Source of the DNA: KACC-23026 sp963829575 | GTDB taxonomy: Bacteria; Bacillota; Bacilli; Bacillales; Sporolactobacillaceae | Direction: 5' to 3' | Length of the DNA: 64,000 nucleotides | Assembly (NCBI GenBank): GCA_963829575.1 | Contig: CAWHJF010000016.1 | Location: 434,001-498,000 of the forward strand | Shown here: positions 26,922 to 35,280 of the stretch, piece by piece | How the letters are laid out: each line of letters begins with the position of its first letter | Position numbering within the stretch: position 1 is the first letter of the stretch | The notes under the pieces: model-generated | Told to the model about the DNA's origin: nothing | What the model saw: the letters and a program-made list of their open reading frames with translations, nothing else | The model's database searches: none | Program-made: the position numbers and the translations under genes

Positions 26922-27278
26922 TTAACAATCCGTTGACGGCGTACCGGCATTCGTTGCCGTCTTAAACGATTGTCCACATCCGCATGTGGCAATCGCATTC
27001 GGATTTTCAATCGTAAACCCGCCGCCCATCAAGTTTTGTTTATAGTCAATAATGACACCATCGAGTAAAGGTGCACTTTCTTTATCTACCACAACATTAA
27101 GTCCATCGGTTTCAAAGCTTTGATCGGCTTCATTGGCACGCTCATCAAAACCCATTCCATAGGTGAGTCCGGTACACCCGCCACCTTTTACTCCCAAACG
27201 AAGAACATGAGCCGGTTCTTCTGATGACGCCATCATTTCTTTAATTCTGCTATTGGCTGCCTCTGTGATTGTAATCAT
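26922..27278 (-). CDS. sufA: A-type iron-sulfur carrier (HesB/SufA, YutM)
   Basis: 118 aa cytoplasmic carrier that hands Fe-S clusters to apo-proteins. The three ligand Cys are visible: GGGCTGLTY (about Cys35) and CGCGQSF (Cys99, Cys101). ATG 27278 is chosen (GGAAGG 8 bp upstream) over the GTG three codons earlier. It lies far from sufCDSUB, as yutM does in B. subtilis, but near two other Fe-S or thiol genes (yutI, yuzB). Confidence 0.92.
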   Translation of the reverse strand: MITITEAANSRIKEMMASSEEPAHVLRLGVKGGGCTGLTYGMGFDERANEADQSFETDGLNVVVDKESAPLLDGVIIDYKQNLMGGGFTIENPNAIATCGCGQSFKTATNAGTPSTDC

Positions 27279-27404
27279 CCGGGGCACCTTCCTTTCCGTT
27301 TACTTAAAGTTATTATAACGCGAGGATCCCCTCTGACTCAAGAAAAACCGCTTCTCAAAAAGAGGATGCCGTTAGCACCTACCTGAGACATTTAAATAAA
27401 ATAA

Positions 27405-27426
27405 GGAATCGACCAAGACCGATTCC
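27405..27426 (-). terminator. Terminator of the spo0E-like gene
   Basis: GGAATCG pairs with CGATTCC over an 8-nt loop; the minus strand continues TTATTTTATT. Confidence 0.75.
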
Positions 27427-27458
27427 AAAAATATTTCAACCCTATATCTAAACCGATT

Positions 27459-27641
27459 TTAAACCGTTCGGACTTGTTTTTTTGGATACTTATGACGCAT
27501 TGATTGTGTATATTCGGCATCAAGTTCCTTACTATAACTTAAAACTGTCGGGTGACACAATCCCAGTAATTCAGCTGAATCGACCATTTGCTTACGGAGT
27601 TCTTCCATTTTCTTGTATTCATAGTGCGTTGTTTTTTTCAT
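27459..27641 (-). CDS. Spo0E-like aspartyl-phosphate phosphatase
   Basis: 60 aa two-helix protein. The family motif is present: MEELRKQMVDSAELLGLCHP followed by TVLSYSKELD, matching the Spo0E/YisI/YnzD core in which S-x-E-L-D carries the catalytic Asp region. Such proteins dephosphorylate Spo0A~P and delay sporulation. GAGGGA lies 6-7 bp before the ATG. It is monocistronic with its own terminator. Which B. subtilis paralogue it matches cannot be told. Confidence 0.85.
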   Translation of the reverse strand: MKKTTHYEYKKMEELRKQMVDSAELLGLCHPTVLSYSKELDAEYTQSMRHKYPKKQVRTV

Positions 27642-27758
27642 ACGGAGTCCCTCGTTTCGTTGGTTTATTGACTGATTTTCCCTTGGGAATTCACTGTGCG
27701 CCTAATTTTAAGCTTCGTCAAACGAACTTCTTTTTAAACACTTTTCACTTCATTTATA

Positions 27759-28625
27759 TCAATCGGCAAAAAAAACACCTTCACAGATCGTAACAGCAGG
27801 TCCTGTCATCCAAACCTCTCCACTTTGAGAATCCCATCTAATAACGAGGTCACCACCATCTAGGTGAAGTGAAACATCTTGGTCTTTTTCTGCTTTCTTA
27901 TTTAAAATGAGCGCAACAGCAGCGGCACAAGCCCCCGTTCCACAGGCTTGGGTAATTCCAGAACCTCTTTCCCAGACTCTATATATAGCCTCATTTTTGC
28001 CATTAGGTTGAATGAACCCAACATTAACACCTTCAGGAAATAAATCATGTCCGTCTGCTAATATGGGGCCTAATTCATGAATCGGGGCCTCTTCTATTGC
28101 CCCCATTAAGACAATGGCATGAGGATTCCCCATTGAAACCGCGGTCAGATGAACGGGCTTTCCATCAATTTGAAACGCCTGATTAATTACGGGTTGAGGT
28201 GTTAAAGCGGTCATTGGAATCTGTTCGGGCTCCAAAATCGGCTGACCCATGTTGATCGTGACACGGTCCACATTGTGGCCTTTTAGATGAATGTCCGCTT
28301 GAACCATTCCCGAAGCCGTCTCGATCGGAAAATGAGTCGATGTCACATAGCCCTTCTCATAAATGAATCGAGCGACACACCTCAACCCATTTCCACAATT
28401 TTTGGCTTCAGAGCCGTCTTTATTAAAGATCCGCATTTTAGCCGCGCCCTGATCAGAGGGGAGGATCGCAATTAACCCGTCAGAGCCAATTCCTGTATTT
28501 GGGTTCGAGACCTGTATGGCCCATTGTGGGAACTGATCAGGATCATACTCTGTCTCAAATCCATCGAGATAAATATAACAATTCCCCAAACCATGCATTT
28601 TAGTGAATTTAAGTTCTTCTACCAA
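27759..28625 (-). CDS. dapF: Diaminopimelate epimerase
   Basis: Converts LL-diaminopimelate to the meso form for lysine and peptidoglycan; 288 aa. Both catalytic Cys are seen: AKNCGNGLRCVA (about Cys76) and GITQACGTGACAAA (about Cys226). The N-terminal TKMHGLGNCYIYLDGF is typical (NDF is more usual than NCY). The start is TTG 28625 with AAAGGGGG 8 bp upstream. Confidence 0.94.
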   Translation of the reverse strand: MVEELKFTKMHGLGNCYIYLDGFETEYDPDQFPQWAIQVSNPNTGIGSDGLIAILPSDQGAAKMRIFNKDGSEAKNCGNGLRCVARFIYEKGYVTSTHFPIETASGMVQADIHLKGHNVDRVTINMGQPILEPEQIPMTALTPQPVINQAFQIDGKPVHLTAVSMGNPHAIVLMGAIEEAPIHELGPILADGHDLFPEGVNVGFIQPNGKNEAIYRVWERGSGITQACGTGACAAAVALILNKKAEKDQDVSLHLDGGDLVIRWDSQSGEVWMTGPAVTICEGVFFAD

Positions 28626-28723
28626 TTATATACCCCCTTTTCTAACAACGAAACCCCTTATTTAGTAGATTTGCATAATTTTTCATATAAAATACACTAT
28701 ATATTGACAGAACCTCCGTGAAC

Positions 28724-28954
28724 CTAGCGTAGCGGGCGATCCGCCCAAATGTAATCATCATCCAAAGAAAGAATCGTTAATTTTTCATGGCAACAGGGCA
28801 TCACCACATGGGTTTTAAACCCTTCTTTGGCAAGTTCCAGTTTCTCACCCTCTATTGAAATTAAAACCGAGGAAGCCCCACAGAATGGGCATTCATTTAG
28901 AAACAAATCGTTTTCGAGCACATCATAAGGCCAAGTATGGGAAAAAGAAGACAT
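28724..28954 (-). CDS. Small zinc-ribbon-like protein of unknown function
   Basis: 76 aa, hydrophilic. CPFCG (about residues 22-26) and PCCHE (about 53-57) look like a zinc-binding pair. AAGGAGGG lies 5-6 bp before the ATG, so it is a real gene, but I do not recognise the family. An R element (R5) starts 24 bp upstream of its start codon. Confidence 0.7.
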   Translation of the reverse strand: MSSFSHTWPYDVLENDLFLNECPFCGASSVLISIEGEKLELAKEGFKTHVVMPCCHEKLTILSLDDDYIWADRPLR

Positions 28955-28977
28955 GCCATCCCTCCTTAAGAAATAAT

Positions 28978-29043
28978 TAGAAAAACTTGGCTTACCGCCA
29001 AGTCCTAGCCGTACGTTTTAGTTACTTTCTGATCGTATTAAAG
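28978..29043 (+). repeat. R element, partial copy R5
   Basis: Keeps the first part, TAGAAAAACTTGGCTTACCG and CCAAGTCCTAG, with the perfect CTTGGC/GCCAAG stem. It then diverges and ends in GATCGTATTAAAG. It lies just upstream of the zinc-ribbon gene start. Confidence 0.65.
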
Positions 29044-29045
29044 AA

Positions 29046-29066
29046 ACACCGCAAATGGAGCGGTGC
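29046..29066 (-). terminator. Terminator-like hairpin after yuzB
   Basis: GCACCGC pairs with GCGGTGT over an ATGGA-type loop, followed on the minus strand by TTCTTTAAT. Confidence 0.55.
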
Positions 29067-29183
29067 CTTACGTCTATATTAATTAAAGACTTTTTTCGTA
29101 AACTTTGTTGCCTAAAATTCGGCGGAAAATATACTCACTGGATCGATTGGTCCGATCACATCATTTTCCGAATTACATTCATA

Positions 29184-29420
29184 TTAAAACATTGGGTTTT
29201 CTTCAAGGAATTGGTAGATTTTTTTCACAAGATCTTCCGGCGTTTGAGCCGACACTAACTCACCATTGACAAGAGCATAAGGCCCCTCATAACAAAGATC
29301 ACAATAATCGAGACACGTGTATTCCACTACATCCAAATTTGGATCTTCTTCTAAAATTTCAAGTGCCCTTTGCGAGCCGCTGGCGAGGTTACTCATGCAA
29401 AACTCGATGATCGGATTCAT
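29184..29420 (-). CDS. yuzB: DUF1450 family protein YuzB
   Basis: 78 aa, nearly the length and ends of B. subtilis YuzB (start MNPIIEFCMSNLASGSQ, end FLEENPMF). Cys at 8, 35, 40 and 43 (EYTCLDYCDLCYEGPYALV) suggest a thioredoxin-like 2Fe-2S or metal site, as in the DUF1450 group; this is not shown. GAGGTGAGCC precedes the ATG. Confidence 0.9.
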   Translation of the reverse strand: MNPIIEFCMSNLASGSQRALEILEEDPNLDVVEYTCLDYCDLCYEGPYALVNGELVSAQTPEDLVKKIYQFLEENPMF

Positions 29421-29500
29421 TGGGGCTCACCTCTTTACCCCTTCAATTTACATGGTATGGGACACGCCGTCAACTTTTTTAAAACGCCTTAGGAATGCGG

Positions 29501-29797
29501 TTAACCCAATGCTTCCAAGTATTCAAAAATGGGCTTTAGTCTTAGATTACCCTCGCCTAATACTTGACCTGCCCCAACCACTAGCGGAAAAAAATAAGTG
29601 TCCTTTTTGATTTCATCCGTAAAGTGACGATCTTCTTCTGTAACGGGCTTATTAATGTCGACATAACGCAGGGAAAGTGGGGCTTCCGGAAAACGCCTTT
29701 TAATCGCTGCTTCTAACCATTCATAGGTTTCTCTTGAGGATGGAGCATTTAAGCAGCTCGCACAAAGCAGCTCGGCTCCATAAACTGTCAATTCCAT
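29501..29797 (-). CDS. yuzD: YuzD, thioredoxin-fold protein
   Basis: 98 aa. The N-terminal TVYGAELLCASCLNAPSS holds a CASC motif after a beta strand, and the overall pattern (YEWLEAAIKRRFP, LRYVDINKP) fits the YuzD thioredoxin-like family. Substrate unknown; probably a cytoplasmic thiol protein. AAAGGAGCGG precedes the ATG by about 5 bp, and the R element R2 begins exactly at that site. Confidence 0.88.
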   Translation of the reverse strand: MELTVYGAELLCASCLNAPSSRETYEWLEAAIKRRFPEAPLSLRYVDINKPVTEEDRHFTDEIKKDTYFFPLVVGAGQVLGEGNLRLKPIFEYLEALG

Positions 29798-29810
29798 AAT
29801 ACCGCTCCTT

Positions 29811-29913
29811 TAGAAAAACTTGGCTGATCGCCAAGTCCTAAATGGCGAGAGTCCTTGTTTTTTATATTTTTTCCTTAATCGCATTACGAAATTTTATACT
29901 TTCTAAAAGCATA
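29811..29913 (+). repeat. R element, copy R2
   Basis: 103 bp. CTTGGC/GCCAAG hairpin (loop TGATC), AAATGGCGAGAG segment, TTTTTTCCTTAATCGC, then CGAAATTTTATACTTTCTAAA. Its first base overlaps the yuzD ribosome-binding site, so on the yuzD strand it forms the leader. Confidence 0.8.
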
Positions 29914-30149
29914 AAAACTTTTCATCATCATATCACAGATTTTGCCTCGATCCACACCAATATTTAGTTTGGGACCATCCCAGTTGCATCAAACCTTTGG
30001 TTCCCTTAAAATGAAGTTTGGTTCTGACTATCTCGAATTGGGACAGCCTAAGTTTTGTTAATGGATTTTTTAAGTTTAAACAAGTATAATATAAATTAAG
30101 GAACTCACTTTTAACAAGTGAGAATGGAAAGATGAAAGGAGTCATCTTC

Positions 30150-30371
30150 ATGCGTGAACAAGTTGAAGAAGTACTAGGAAAGCTTCGTCCTTTTTTACTC
30201 CGTGACGGTGGAGACGTTGAACTCGTCAATGTCGATGAGGGTGTCGTTCGCGTTCGCTTAATGGGTGCCTGCGGAAGTTGCCCGAGTTCTACCATTACGT
30301 TAAAAGCAGGAATTGAACGTGCCTTGTTTGAAGAAGTGCCTGGCTTTAAAGAACTTGAACAAGTTTTTTAA
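30150..30371 (+). CDS. yutI: NifU-like Fe-S scaffold YutI (Nfu)
   Basis: 73 aa Nfu domain. The cluster-binding motif GACGSCPSSTITLKAGIE has its CxxC at about residues 43-46. It binds and transfers Fe-S clusters in the cytoplasm and complements the Suf system downstream. ATG 30150 has AAAGGAG 8-9 bp upstream; an in-frame ATG 18 bp earlier has no site. Confidence 0.93.
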   Translation: MREQVEEVLGKLRPFLLRDGGDVELVNVDEGVVRVRLMGACGSCPSSTITLKAGIERALFEEVPGFKELEQVF

Positions 30372-30387
30372 TTTATAATACATGAGC

Positions 30388-30432
30388 AAAACTAGGCTTT
30401 CGCCCTTTCCTTATTGGCGAAAGCCTAGTTTT
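30388..30432. terminator. 17-bp perfect bidirectional terminator
   Basis: AAAACTAGGCTTTCGCC pairs perfectly with GGCGAAAGCCTAGTTTT over an 11-nt loop, 16 bp after yutI. Confidence 0.88.
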
Positions 30433-30462
30433 ATCTTTGAACCTTTCTCAGAGGTCGAACAC

Positions 30463-30507
30463 AAAAAAAACCTTCAGGTCCCTATGGGTCTGGAGGATTT
30501 TTTTAAT
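30463..30507 (-). terminator. Terminator of yutH
   Basis: CCTCCAGACCC and GGACCTGAAGG (minus strand) form an imperfect stem followed by eight T. Confidence 0.7.
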
Positions 30508-30542
30508 GGGCTTGAATGCACCTGTTAAGAGATCATTTTACT

Positions 30543-31526
30543 TTAATGAGTCGCTTGCGTCTTAAGCCAATCGACTTCTACAACCGGTGTTAAGCCGAGG
30601 TTTGAGAATCGACTTAGTAAAGCTTCTTCACGAACGCTCATCTTTAAGCACCGATCCAATTTCTTTAGAGCATCCTCTTCGTTGAATTGACCTGCAAAAT
30701 AACCTTCTACTGTTTCAAAAAAAGGAAATGGAAAAAGAAGTCGAGCATAAGCCAAACTCATGCCAACCTGTGTGATGTCTTTTTTCCTTTTATAACGTTC
30801 TAAAAATGCCAACCCTTCTCGCTCTGGGTCCGCAGCCTCCCAACAGACCGAGCGTAGCCACTCTCCGATATCTCGCCCAGGATGATCGATGACCCATTCG
30901 GTTGGCCACTGGATTTCTCCCTGTTCCTGTTTCCACATAGTTGATCGAATGCGGTTATGGCAAAAACCAGCCCCTTCGTCCACGTGGGCGTCAATCATAA
31001 GATCTACCACATATTGAATCGCGTTTTCTGCACGGCCAGAATAATAAGGGTACTGTTCAATCATAGCCTGTTCAAAGGCAGTCGGCTCCTCACTTTTTAG
31101 GCGATCCTCAATCCACGCGTACACCTGATCCGCACGATTTTGCCAAAATACAGCCCAATTTAAATACGGACGTTCAGTACTGTAGATCGTTTGGTCGAAA
31201 TGAGTTAATTCATGAAAAGAAGCCATTCTCTCCCCATCCCATGGTGGAACCTGTTCCTCAGTCTGCGCTGCTAAAAAAACCATTTCTTCTCCTTCATACA
31301 TCGAGCTGTACTCACCATTTTTGGTTATAAGGATACGAGCAACGTGATCGCCATTTGTTAACAAATGTTGACTTACGGACGCTAGCGCCTCAATGGACGA
31401 TTCCTGAAAGGCCACGCGCGGTGTGGGATAAATGGTCCATTCACCCGATCGCAACCAGGTCCCGGTCGACGTCCGATCAAAATGACAGGACAAGCCATAG
31501 ATTTCGTATAAATGTTGCAAGATCAT
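30543..31526 (-). CDS. yutH: Spore coat-associated kinase-like protein YutH
   Basis: 327 aa, CotS/YutH family with a degenerate aminoglycoside-phosphotransferase fold. Visible pieces are ELTHFDQTIYSTERPYLNWA, DEGAGFCHNRIRST (at the position of the HGD catalytic loop) and VIDHPGRDIGEWLRS (at the DFD loop). It is expressed in the mother cell in B. subtilis and associates with the coat. ATG 31526 with GAGGTGA 7-8 bp upstream is preferred to a GTG four codons earlier. Own terminator. Confidence 0.88.
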   Translation of the reverse strand: MILQHLYEIYGLSCHFDRTSTGTWLRSGEWTIYPTPRVAFQESSIEALASVSQHLLTNGDHVARILITKNGEYSSMYEGEEMVFLAAQTEEQVPPWDGERMASFHELTHFDQTIYSTERPYLNWAVFWQNRADQVYAWIEDRLKSEEPTAFEQAMIEQYPYYSGRAENAIQYVVDLMIDAHVDEGAGFCHNRIRSTMWKQEQGEIQWPTEWVIDHPGRDIGEWLRSVCWEAADPEREGLAFLERYKRKKDITQVGMSLAYARLLFPFPFFETVEGYFAGQFNEEDALKKLDRCLKMSVREEALLSRFSNLGLTPVVEVDWLKTQATH

Positions 31527-31844
31527 ATCACCATTCACCTCGACATTAAGTCCTTTCTAACATTTTTATGCGACAGATACTCGATCCATGCGAAAACGCC
31601 CAATTGCATAACACAGTCTATGTAAGGTGATTCTATAAAATATAGCTTTTGTTTAGCTAATCGGCGGGAGTTTAACAGAAATCGGCACAAATGGTGGACC
31701 AATCGGCGGGAAATGCCAGTAAATAGGCGCAAAACGGATGGAAACAGGGACAATTCCCTATTTAATCGGCGGAAACTTGCCGCCGACGGACGTCAAAAGG
31801 AGCGTACGAACTGCTCGTTAATAATCAAGAGAGGAGCGATATAA

Positions 31845-32333
31845 GTGGTGGAACAACAGTCGATCAATAAGGCAGCACGTGCTTGGTTGAAAGAGCGTGG
31901 GGTTACAGTTCCAGATATCGCGGAGCTCGTCCTTTTTCTCCAAAAGGACTATCATGAAAACTTGACGATTGAGTTATGTGAAGAGCATATAGAAGCCGTT
32001 CTGAATAAAAGAGAAGTTCAAAATGCGATTTTGACTGGAATTGAACTGGATCGTTTAACGGAGAAGGGCCTTCTTCAAGAACCTTTATTGGATCTATTGA
32101 AACGTGACGAAAGCCTATATGGTGTGGATGAAATTGTTGCTTTTTCAATTATTAATGTCTATGGGTCCATTGGATTTACAAATTACGGGTACGTGGACAA
32201 AGTTAAACCAGGAATTCTGAAACGTCTTAATGATAAAAGGACAGGAGAATGCCACACCTTCCTCGATGACATTGTCGGCGCCATTGCTGCAGCCGCTTCA
32301 AGCCGCCTTGCCCATAGTGTAGGCTCTGACTAA
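31845..32333 (+). CDS. pgpA: Phosphatidylglycerophosphatase A (YutG)
   Basis: 162 aa, PgpA family, expected to dephosphorylate phosphatidylglycerol phosphate at the membrane. The C-terminal block DEIVAFSIINVYGSIGFTNY, then HTFLDDIVGAIAAAASSRL, contains the conserved DD pair and alanine-rich helix. Residues 16-50 are the alpha-helical N-terminus seen in YutG. GTG 31845 follows AGGAG by 8 bp. It converges on yutF. Confidence 0.85.
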   Translation: MVEQQSINKAARAWLKERGVTVPDIAELVLFLQKDYHENLTIELCEEHIEAVLNKREVQNAILTGIELDRLTEKGLLQEPLLDLLKRDESLYGVDEIVAFSIINVYGSIGFTNYGYVDKVKPGILKRLNDKRTGECHTFLDDIVGAIAAAASSRLAHSVGSD

Positions 32334-32369
32334 AGGCTTTTCTCGAACAAAATGCTTCACCTTTCATCT

Positions 32370-32435
32370 TTATAGAGTTTCACCCTTATGGAGCCGGACA
32401 AAACGGATCATCGCTTCCCGCTCATTCGGCTTCAT
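32370..32435 (-). CDS. Possible 21-aa peptide
   Basis: ATG 32435 reads MKPNEREAMIRFVRLHKGETL then stop, with GGTGG 6 bp upstream. It sits in the 140-bp gap between the convergent pgpA and yutF ends. It may be chance or a gene tail; kept because composition is protein-like and a ribosome site is present. Confidence 0.25.
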   Translation of the reverse strand: MKPNEREAMIRFVRLHKGETL

Positions 32436-32458
32436 CCCCATCCACCCCCCACTAGAAC

Positions 32459-32494
32459 AAAAAGCAGACCCCTAGAATTGGGTCCACTCTTTTA
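32459..32494 (-). terminator. Terminator overlapping the end of yutF
   Basis: GGACCC and GGGTC(T) stems on the minus strand span the stop codon, followed by TGCTTTTTG. Confidence 0.6.
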
Positions 32495-33239
32495 ACGAAT
32501 CTAAGCTATACGTAGGTTGGGAATCAAAGCCTTGAAGCGCGCCTTTTGGCGTGACCCCGGTAGACACATACAACGTATCACAGCCGGCGTGAATGCCTGC
32601 CAGAATATCGGTATGATAATTATCACCGACCATCACACACTCTTCTTTCTTCAGTCCCAAATAATCGATCGCTTGTTCAACAATCACTGCTTCAGGCTTG
32701 CCAATAAAAATCGGTTGAACCCCTGTTGAGGTTGTCACTAAAGCAGTGAGTGCACCATTTCCAGGTTCAAGTCCCTTTTCAGTGATTAACGCAACATCTG
32801 GGTTTGTGGAAATAAAGGTCGCTCCCGCTCGAACCGCTAGAACTGCCTTGGAAAACTTTTCGTAGGTGACGTGACGGTCTAACCCGACTACTACGAAATC
32901 TGGCTTTTCATCTTGAATGATCAACCCTTCGTCTGCTAATGCAACTTTTAGGCCCTCTTCTCCTATAAAATAAACCGAACCGCCTGGTTTTTTCTGTGAG
33001 ATATACCGTGCTGCCGCCTGGCTTGTCGTCAAAACATCCTTCGCTTCCGCTGGGGCCCCCATATTATTGAGCCGTAACGCCACTTGATCCGGTGTTGTCG
33101 TGGAGTTATTTGTGACATAGAGATAAGGGATTCCTTTCTCCTTTAATTGATTCACAAAGTCGATGGCCTCAGGAATCGGCTCTAATCCTCTGTAAACTGT
33201 TCCATCTAAATCGATCAAATAGCCTTTATAAGACTTCAA
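32472..33239 (-). CDS. yutF: NagD-like HAD phosphatase YutF
   Basis: 255 aa, HAD superfamily class IIA. Motif I is YLIDLDGTVYRG (residues 7-18, nucleophile Asp), motif II YVTNNSTTT, the Lys of motif III GKPEA, and motif IV VMVGDNYHTDI (about 203-213). It hydrolyses small phosphate esters such as nucleotides or sugar phosphates; the physiological substrate is unclear. GAGAGGAG lies 6-7 bp before the ATG. Same order as in B. subtilis: yutD, yutE, yutF. Confidence 0.93.
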   Translation of the reverse strand: MKSYKGYLIDLDGTVYRGLEPIPEAIDFVNQLKEKGIPYLYVTNNSTTTPDQVALRLNNMGAPAEAKDVLTTSQAAARYISQKKPGGSVYFIGEEGLKVALADEGLIIQDEKPDFVVVGLDRHVTYEKFSKAVLAVRAGATFISTNPDVALITEKGLEPGNGALTALVTTSTGVQPIFIGKPEAVIVEQAIDYLGLKKEECVMVGDNYHTDILAGIHAGCDTLYVSTGVTPKGALQGFDSQPTYSLDSLKEWTQF

Positions 33240-33256
33240 TTAGGCACAACTCCTCT

Positions 33257-33706
33257 CTATTTTTCCGGTTTAAACGCAGAGACGGGTCCTAATTCTGACA
33301 TTAAATAATTTCGAACTTTCGTCGGAAACATCCGCCAGACCTTTGCGTACGCATTAAACGGCTCGATAAGCTCCTCAAGAGCCAGCACCGCATAGTTCTG
33401 TACCAAACCTTTTCGAAGGGAAATAAGCTTCAAATAAGCGGTTTTCTCGTCTTCAGAAAGGACGGACTCGTCCACTAAAATTTCCACAATATCTTCATAG
33501 CTTCCTGGGTCTCTCATAATAAAACCATCGATCATCCCATTTCCAACATCCAGAAAGGACTCAATAATGACATGAAAGATTCGCTCGATGCCTCTTTTTT
33601 CAATAGGTGTGAGCGTAAGAGACGCGAGCGCGTGATCTAGTAAGTGAAACTGCTCTTCCATAAATTTCAAAATGGTTTCCATTTTTTCTCGATCAATAAA
33701 ATACAT
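33257..33706 (-). CDS. yutE: DUF86/HepT-like protein YutE
   Basis: 149 aa, all-helical HEPN protein of the DUF86/HepT type. IERIFHVIIESFLDVGNGMI and SLRKGLVQNYAVL fit the family core; the usual R-x4-6-H nuclease motif is represented only loosely by RIFH and RKGLVQNY. HepT proteins with a MntA partner are toxins, but no MntA is present and YutE stands alone, so a toxin role is not supported. ATG 33706 follows GGGGG by 7-8 bp. Confidence 0.88.
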   Translation of the reverse strand: MYFIDREKMETILKFMEEQFHLLDHALASLTLTPIEKRGIERIFHVIIESFLDVGNGMIDGFIMRDPGSYEDIVEILVDESVLSEDEKTAYLKLISLRKGLVQNYAVLALEELIEPFNAYAKVWRMFPTKVRNYLMSELGPVSAFKPEK

Positions 33707-33888
33707 GAATGAACCCCCATTTTTAATCCGCTTGATCATAAGGTCTACTCACTGATTCTACACTATTTTGGACAAAATCATAAATAAACATCTTTAATTT
33801 TGGCGCAGTCCATCTAGATTAGGATTAATTTCCCAAAGAATAAAGAACACGAAATCCGCAAACTTTAAGGACGAAGGGGTGAGAGATC

Positions 33889-34179
33889 ATGGGCAAGAAA
33901 CCGGATTATACCGATGTTTCAAACGCAGTGACTCAACAAAACTTTCTGACAGCAGAAGAATTTCCGGAAGGCACTTACGGGGCACCATTTAATAAAACTA
34001 AACCTGTTTCTAACAAGGATACCCCTTGGAAAGACGGCCAACAGTTTTATACGAATTCGAGCTATGAATATCGAACCTTTCATGAAAATTTGCCTCGACA
34101 ATTTCCAGGCGCCCACCCGACACATGATAAAAAGGGTGTAGAAAAGGTTCCTCCATACAACAATTACACCCCCGATTAA
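33889..34179 (+). CDS. Small hydrophilic conserved protein
   Basis: 96 aa, rich in Pro, Tyr, Asn and Lys, no membrane segment or Cys. Ends PPYNNYTPD, much as small Bacillus proteins of the DUF3905 type, though I am not certain. GGGTGAGAG precedes the ATG. It is divergent from yutE and has its own terminator. Confidence 0.7.
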   Translation: MGKKPDYTDVSNAVTQQNFLTAEEFPEGTYGAPFNKTKPVSNKDTPWKDGQQFYTNSSYEYRTFHENLPRQFPGAHPTHDKKGVEKVPPYNNYTPD

Positions 34180-34194
34180 TTGGGGGGTGTTTTG
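34166..34194 (+). terminator. Terminator after the 96-aa gene
   Basis: ACACCCCC pairs with GGGGGGTGT around the stop codon region, followed by TTTTG. Confidence 0.8.
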
Positions 34195-34198
34195 TCAC

Positions 34199-34510
34199 TT
34201 ACGCCTCTTTTTGTTCCAGCTCTTTTGACACTTTTTTAATTAAGAAATAGGAACAGCCAAAGTTACAGTATTCATAAATGTAGTCTGGCAGCGTCCCGAT
34301 TTTGGAATCAAAGGGGGCTTTGCGGTTGTCATCTTCATAAAACCCGCGAAGCCTGAGTTGTTCGTAGCCCCAATCCCCAAAAATATAATCGTATTTGGAC
34401 AAAATATCGCTATATCTTTTTAGAAAGGCCTCTTGATCCCAAGCCTCTCGATAGTCTGTAATCAGTTCATATGAGTGATGATCCACTTTTAACAACAATT
34501 TTTGATCCAT
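34199..34510 (-). CDS. yutD: DUF1027 protein YutD
   Basis: 103 aa. AFLKRYSDILSKYDYIFGDWG and IYEYCNFGCSYFLIKK match B. subtilis YutD closely; the paired Cys (CNFGC) is conserved. Function unknown. GGAGGGTAG precedes the ATG. Divergent from the yutC-like gene. Confidence 0.92.
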   Translation of the reverse strand: MDQKLLLKVDHHSYELITDYREAWDQEAFLKRYSDILSKYDYIFGDWGYEQLRLRGFYEDDNRKAPFDSKIGTLPDYIYEYCNFGCSYFLIKKVSKELEQKEA

Positions 34511-34635
34511 TTTCTACCCTCCAAACCACTCGTTCGTTGTCATGCTTTCATTTTTTTATATAATATATCCATCATTTACTAGCAATTTATTCAGAGTGAA
34601 CGGTCACCCTAATTTATATAAGGAGGAGACCTGAG

Positions 34636-35238
34636 ATGTTCTACAAAATACCGTTGACGTTGGCGCTTTGTGTGATTTTGACAGGATGTGGGCTCAGCAC
34701 GAGCAATAATCATCTTAGAACGGGTCAAAACCGAACGTTAGACCCCACTACCAATGTGACGTACAACGGGCCATCCAACACCCTTCAACAACATAATTCA
34801 GACCATGTACAAAATGGAGCCTTCGGTTATGTCCATTATACACGGAAAAAAGGGACAAACAATGCTTTAACAGGAAATCACATCCCTAAAATTGATTATA
34901 AAGCATTAGCTGACATTGTCACACGTTTAACGTTATCACTGCCAACCGTCTACGATGCCGGAACACTAGTGACCGATCAATATGTATTGATTGGTTATCA
35001 ATCCGATAACCCAGATCGGGAAGAAGCAGCCCAACAAGTTAAGGCAGCAGCTCTATCTGTCGTTCCGAATTACTATAAAATTTACGTCTCAGATGCTCAT
35101 AATGCGACAGCTGATCTTGCTCGTTATAAGGCGTATTCCTCAAGCTCCTCAGCCGTTCATCGCTGGCTTCCCGCCATGATTGAACAAATGAAACAGTCTC
35201 CACAAGGAACCGGGAACTCCAAAGGGGTTGCGGATTGA
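34636..35238 (+). CDS. yutC: YhcN/YlaJ-family sporulation lipoprotein (YutC-like)
   Basis: 200 aa lipoprotein: signal peptide with LTGC lipobox (Cys18), a low-complexity region, then the YhcN/YlaJ domain (residues about 90-180; ADIVTRLTLSLPTVYDAGTL, YVLIGYQ, VPNYYKIYVSD). Members are made in the forespore and sit in the inner spore membrane region. GGAGGAG lies 7-8 bp before the ATG. Followed 42 bp later by lytH on the same strand, so probably co-expressed. Confidence 0.85.
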   Translation: MFYKIPLTLALCVILTGCGLSTSNNHLRTGQNRTLDPTTNVTYNGPSNTLQQHNSDHVQNGAFGYVHYTRKKGTNNALTGNHIPKIDYKALADIVTRLTLSLPTVYDAGTLVTDQYVLIGYQSDNPDREEAAQQVKAAALSVVPNYYKIYVSDAHNATADLARYKAYSSSSSAVHRWLPAMIEQMKQSPQGTGNSKGVAD

Positions 35239-35280
35239 TGGTAAAAGCGAAATCCTTAAAGAAAGTGACAGAGGTGAATA

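Noticed and set aside
33257..33706. HepT toxin of a HepT-MntA pair
   Set aside because: No nucleotidyltransferase antitoxin gene is adjacent, and the context matches the conserved yutE.
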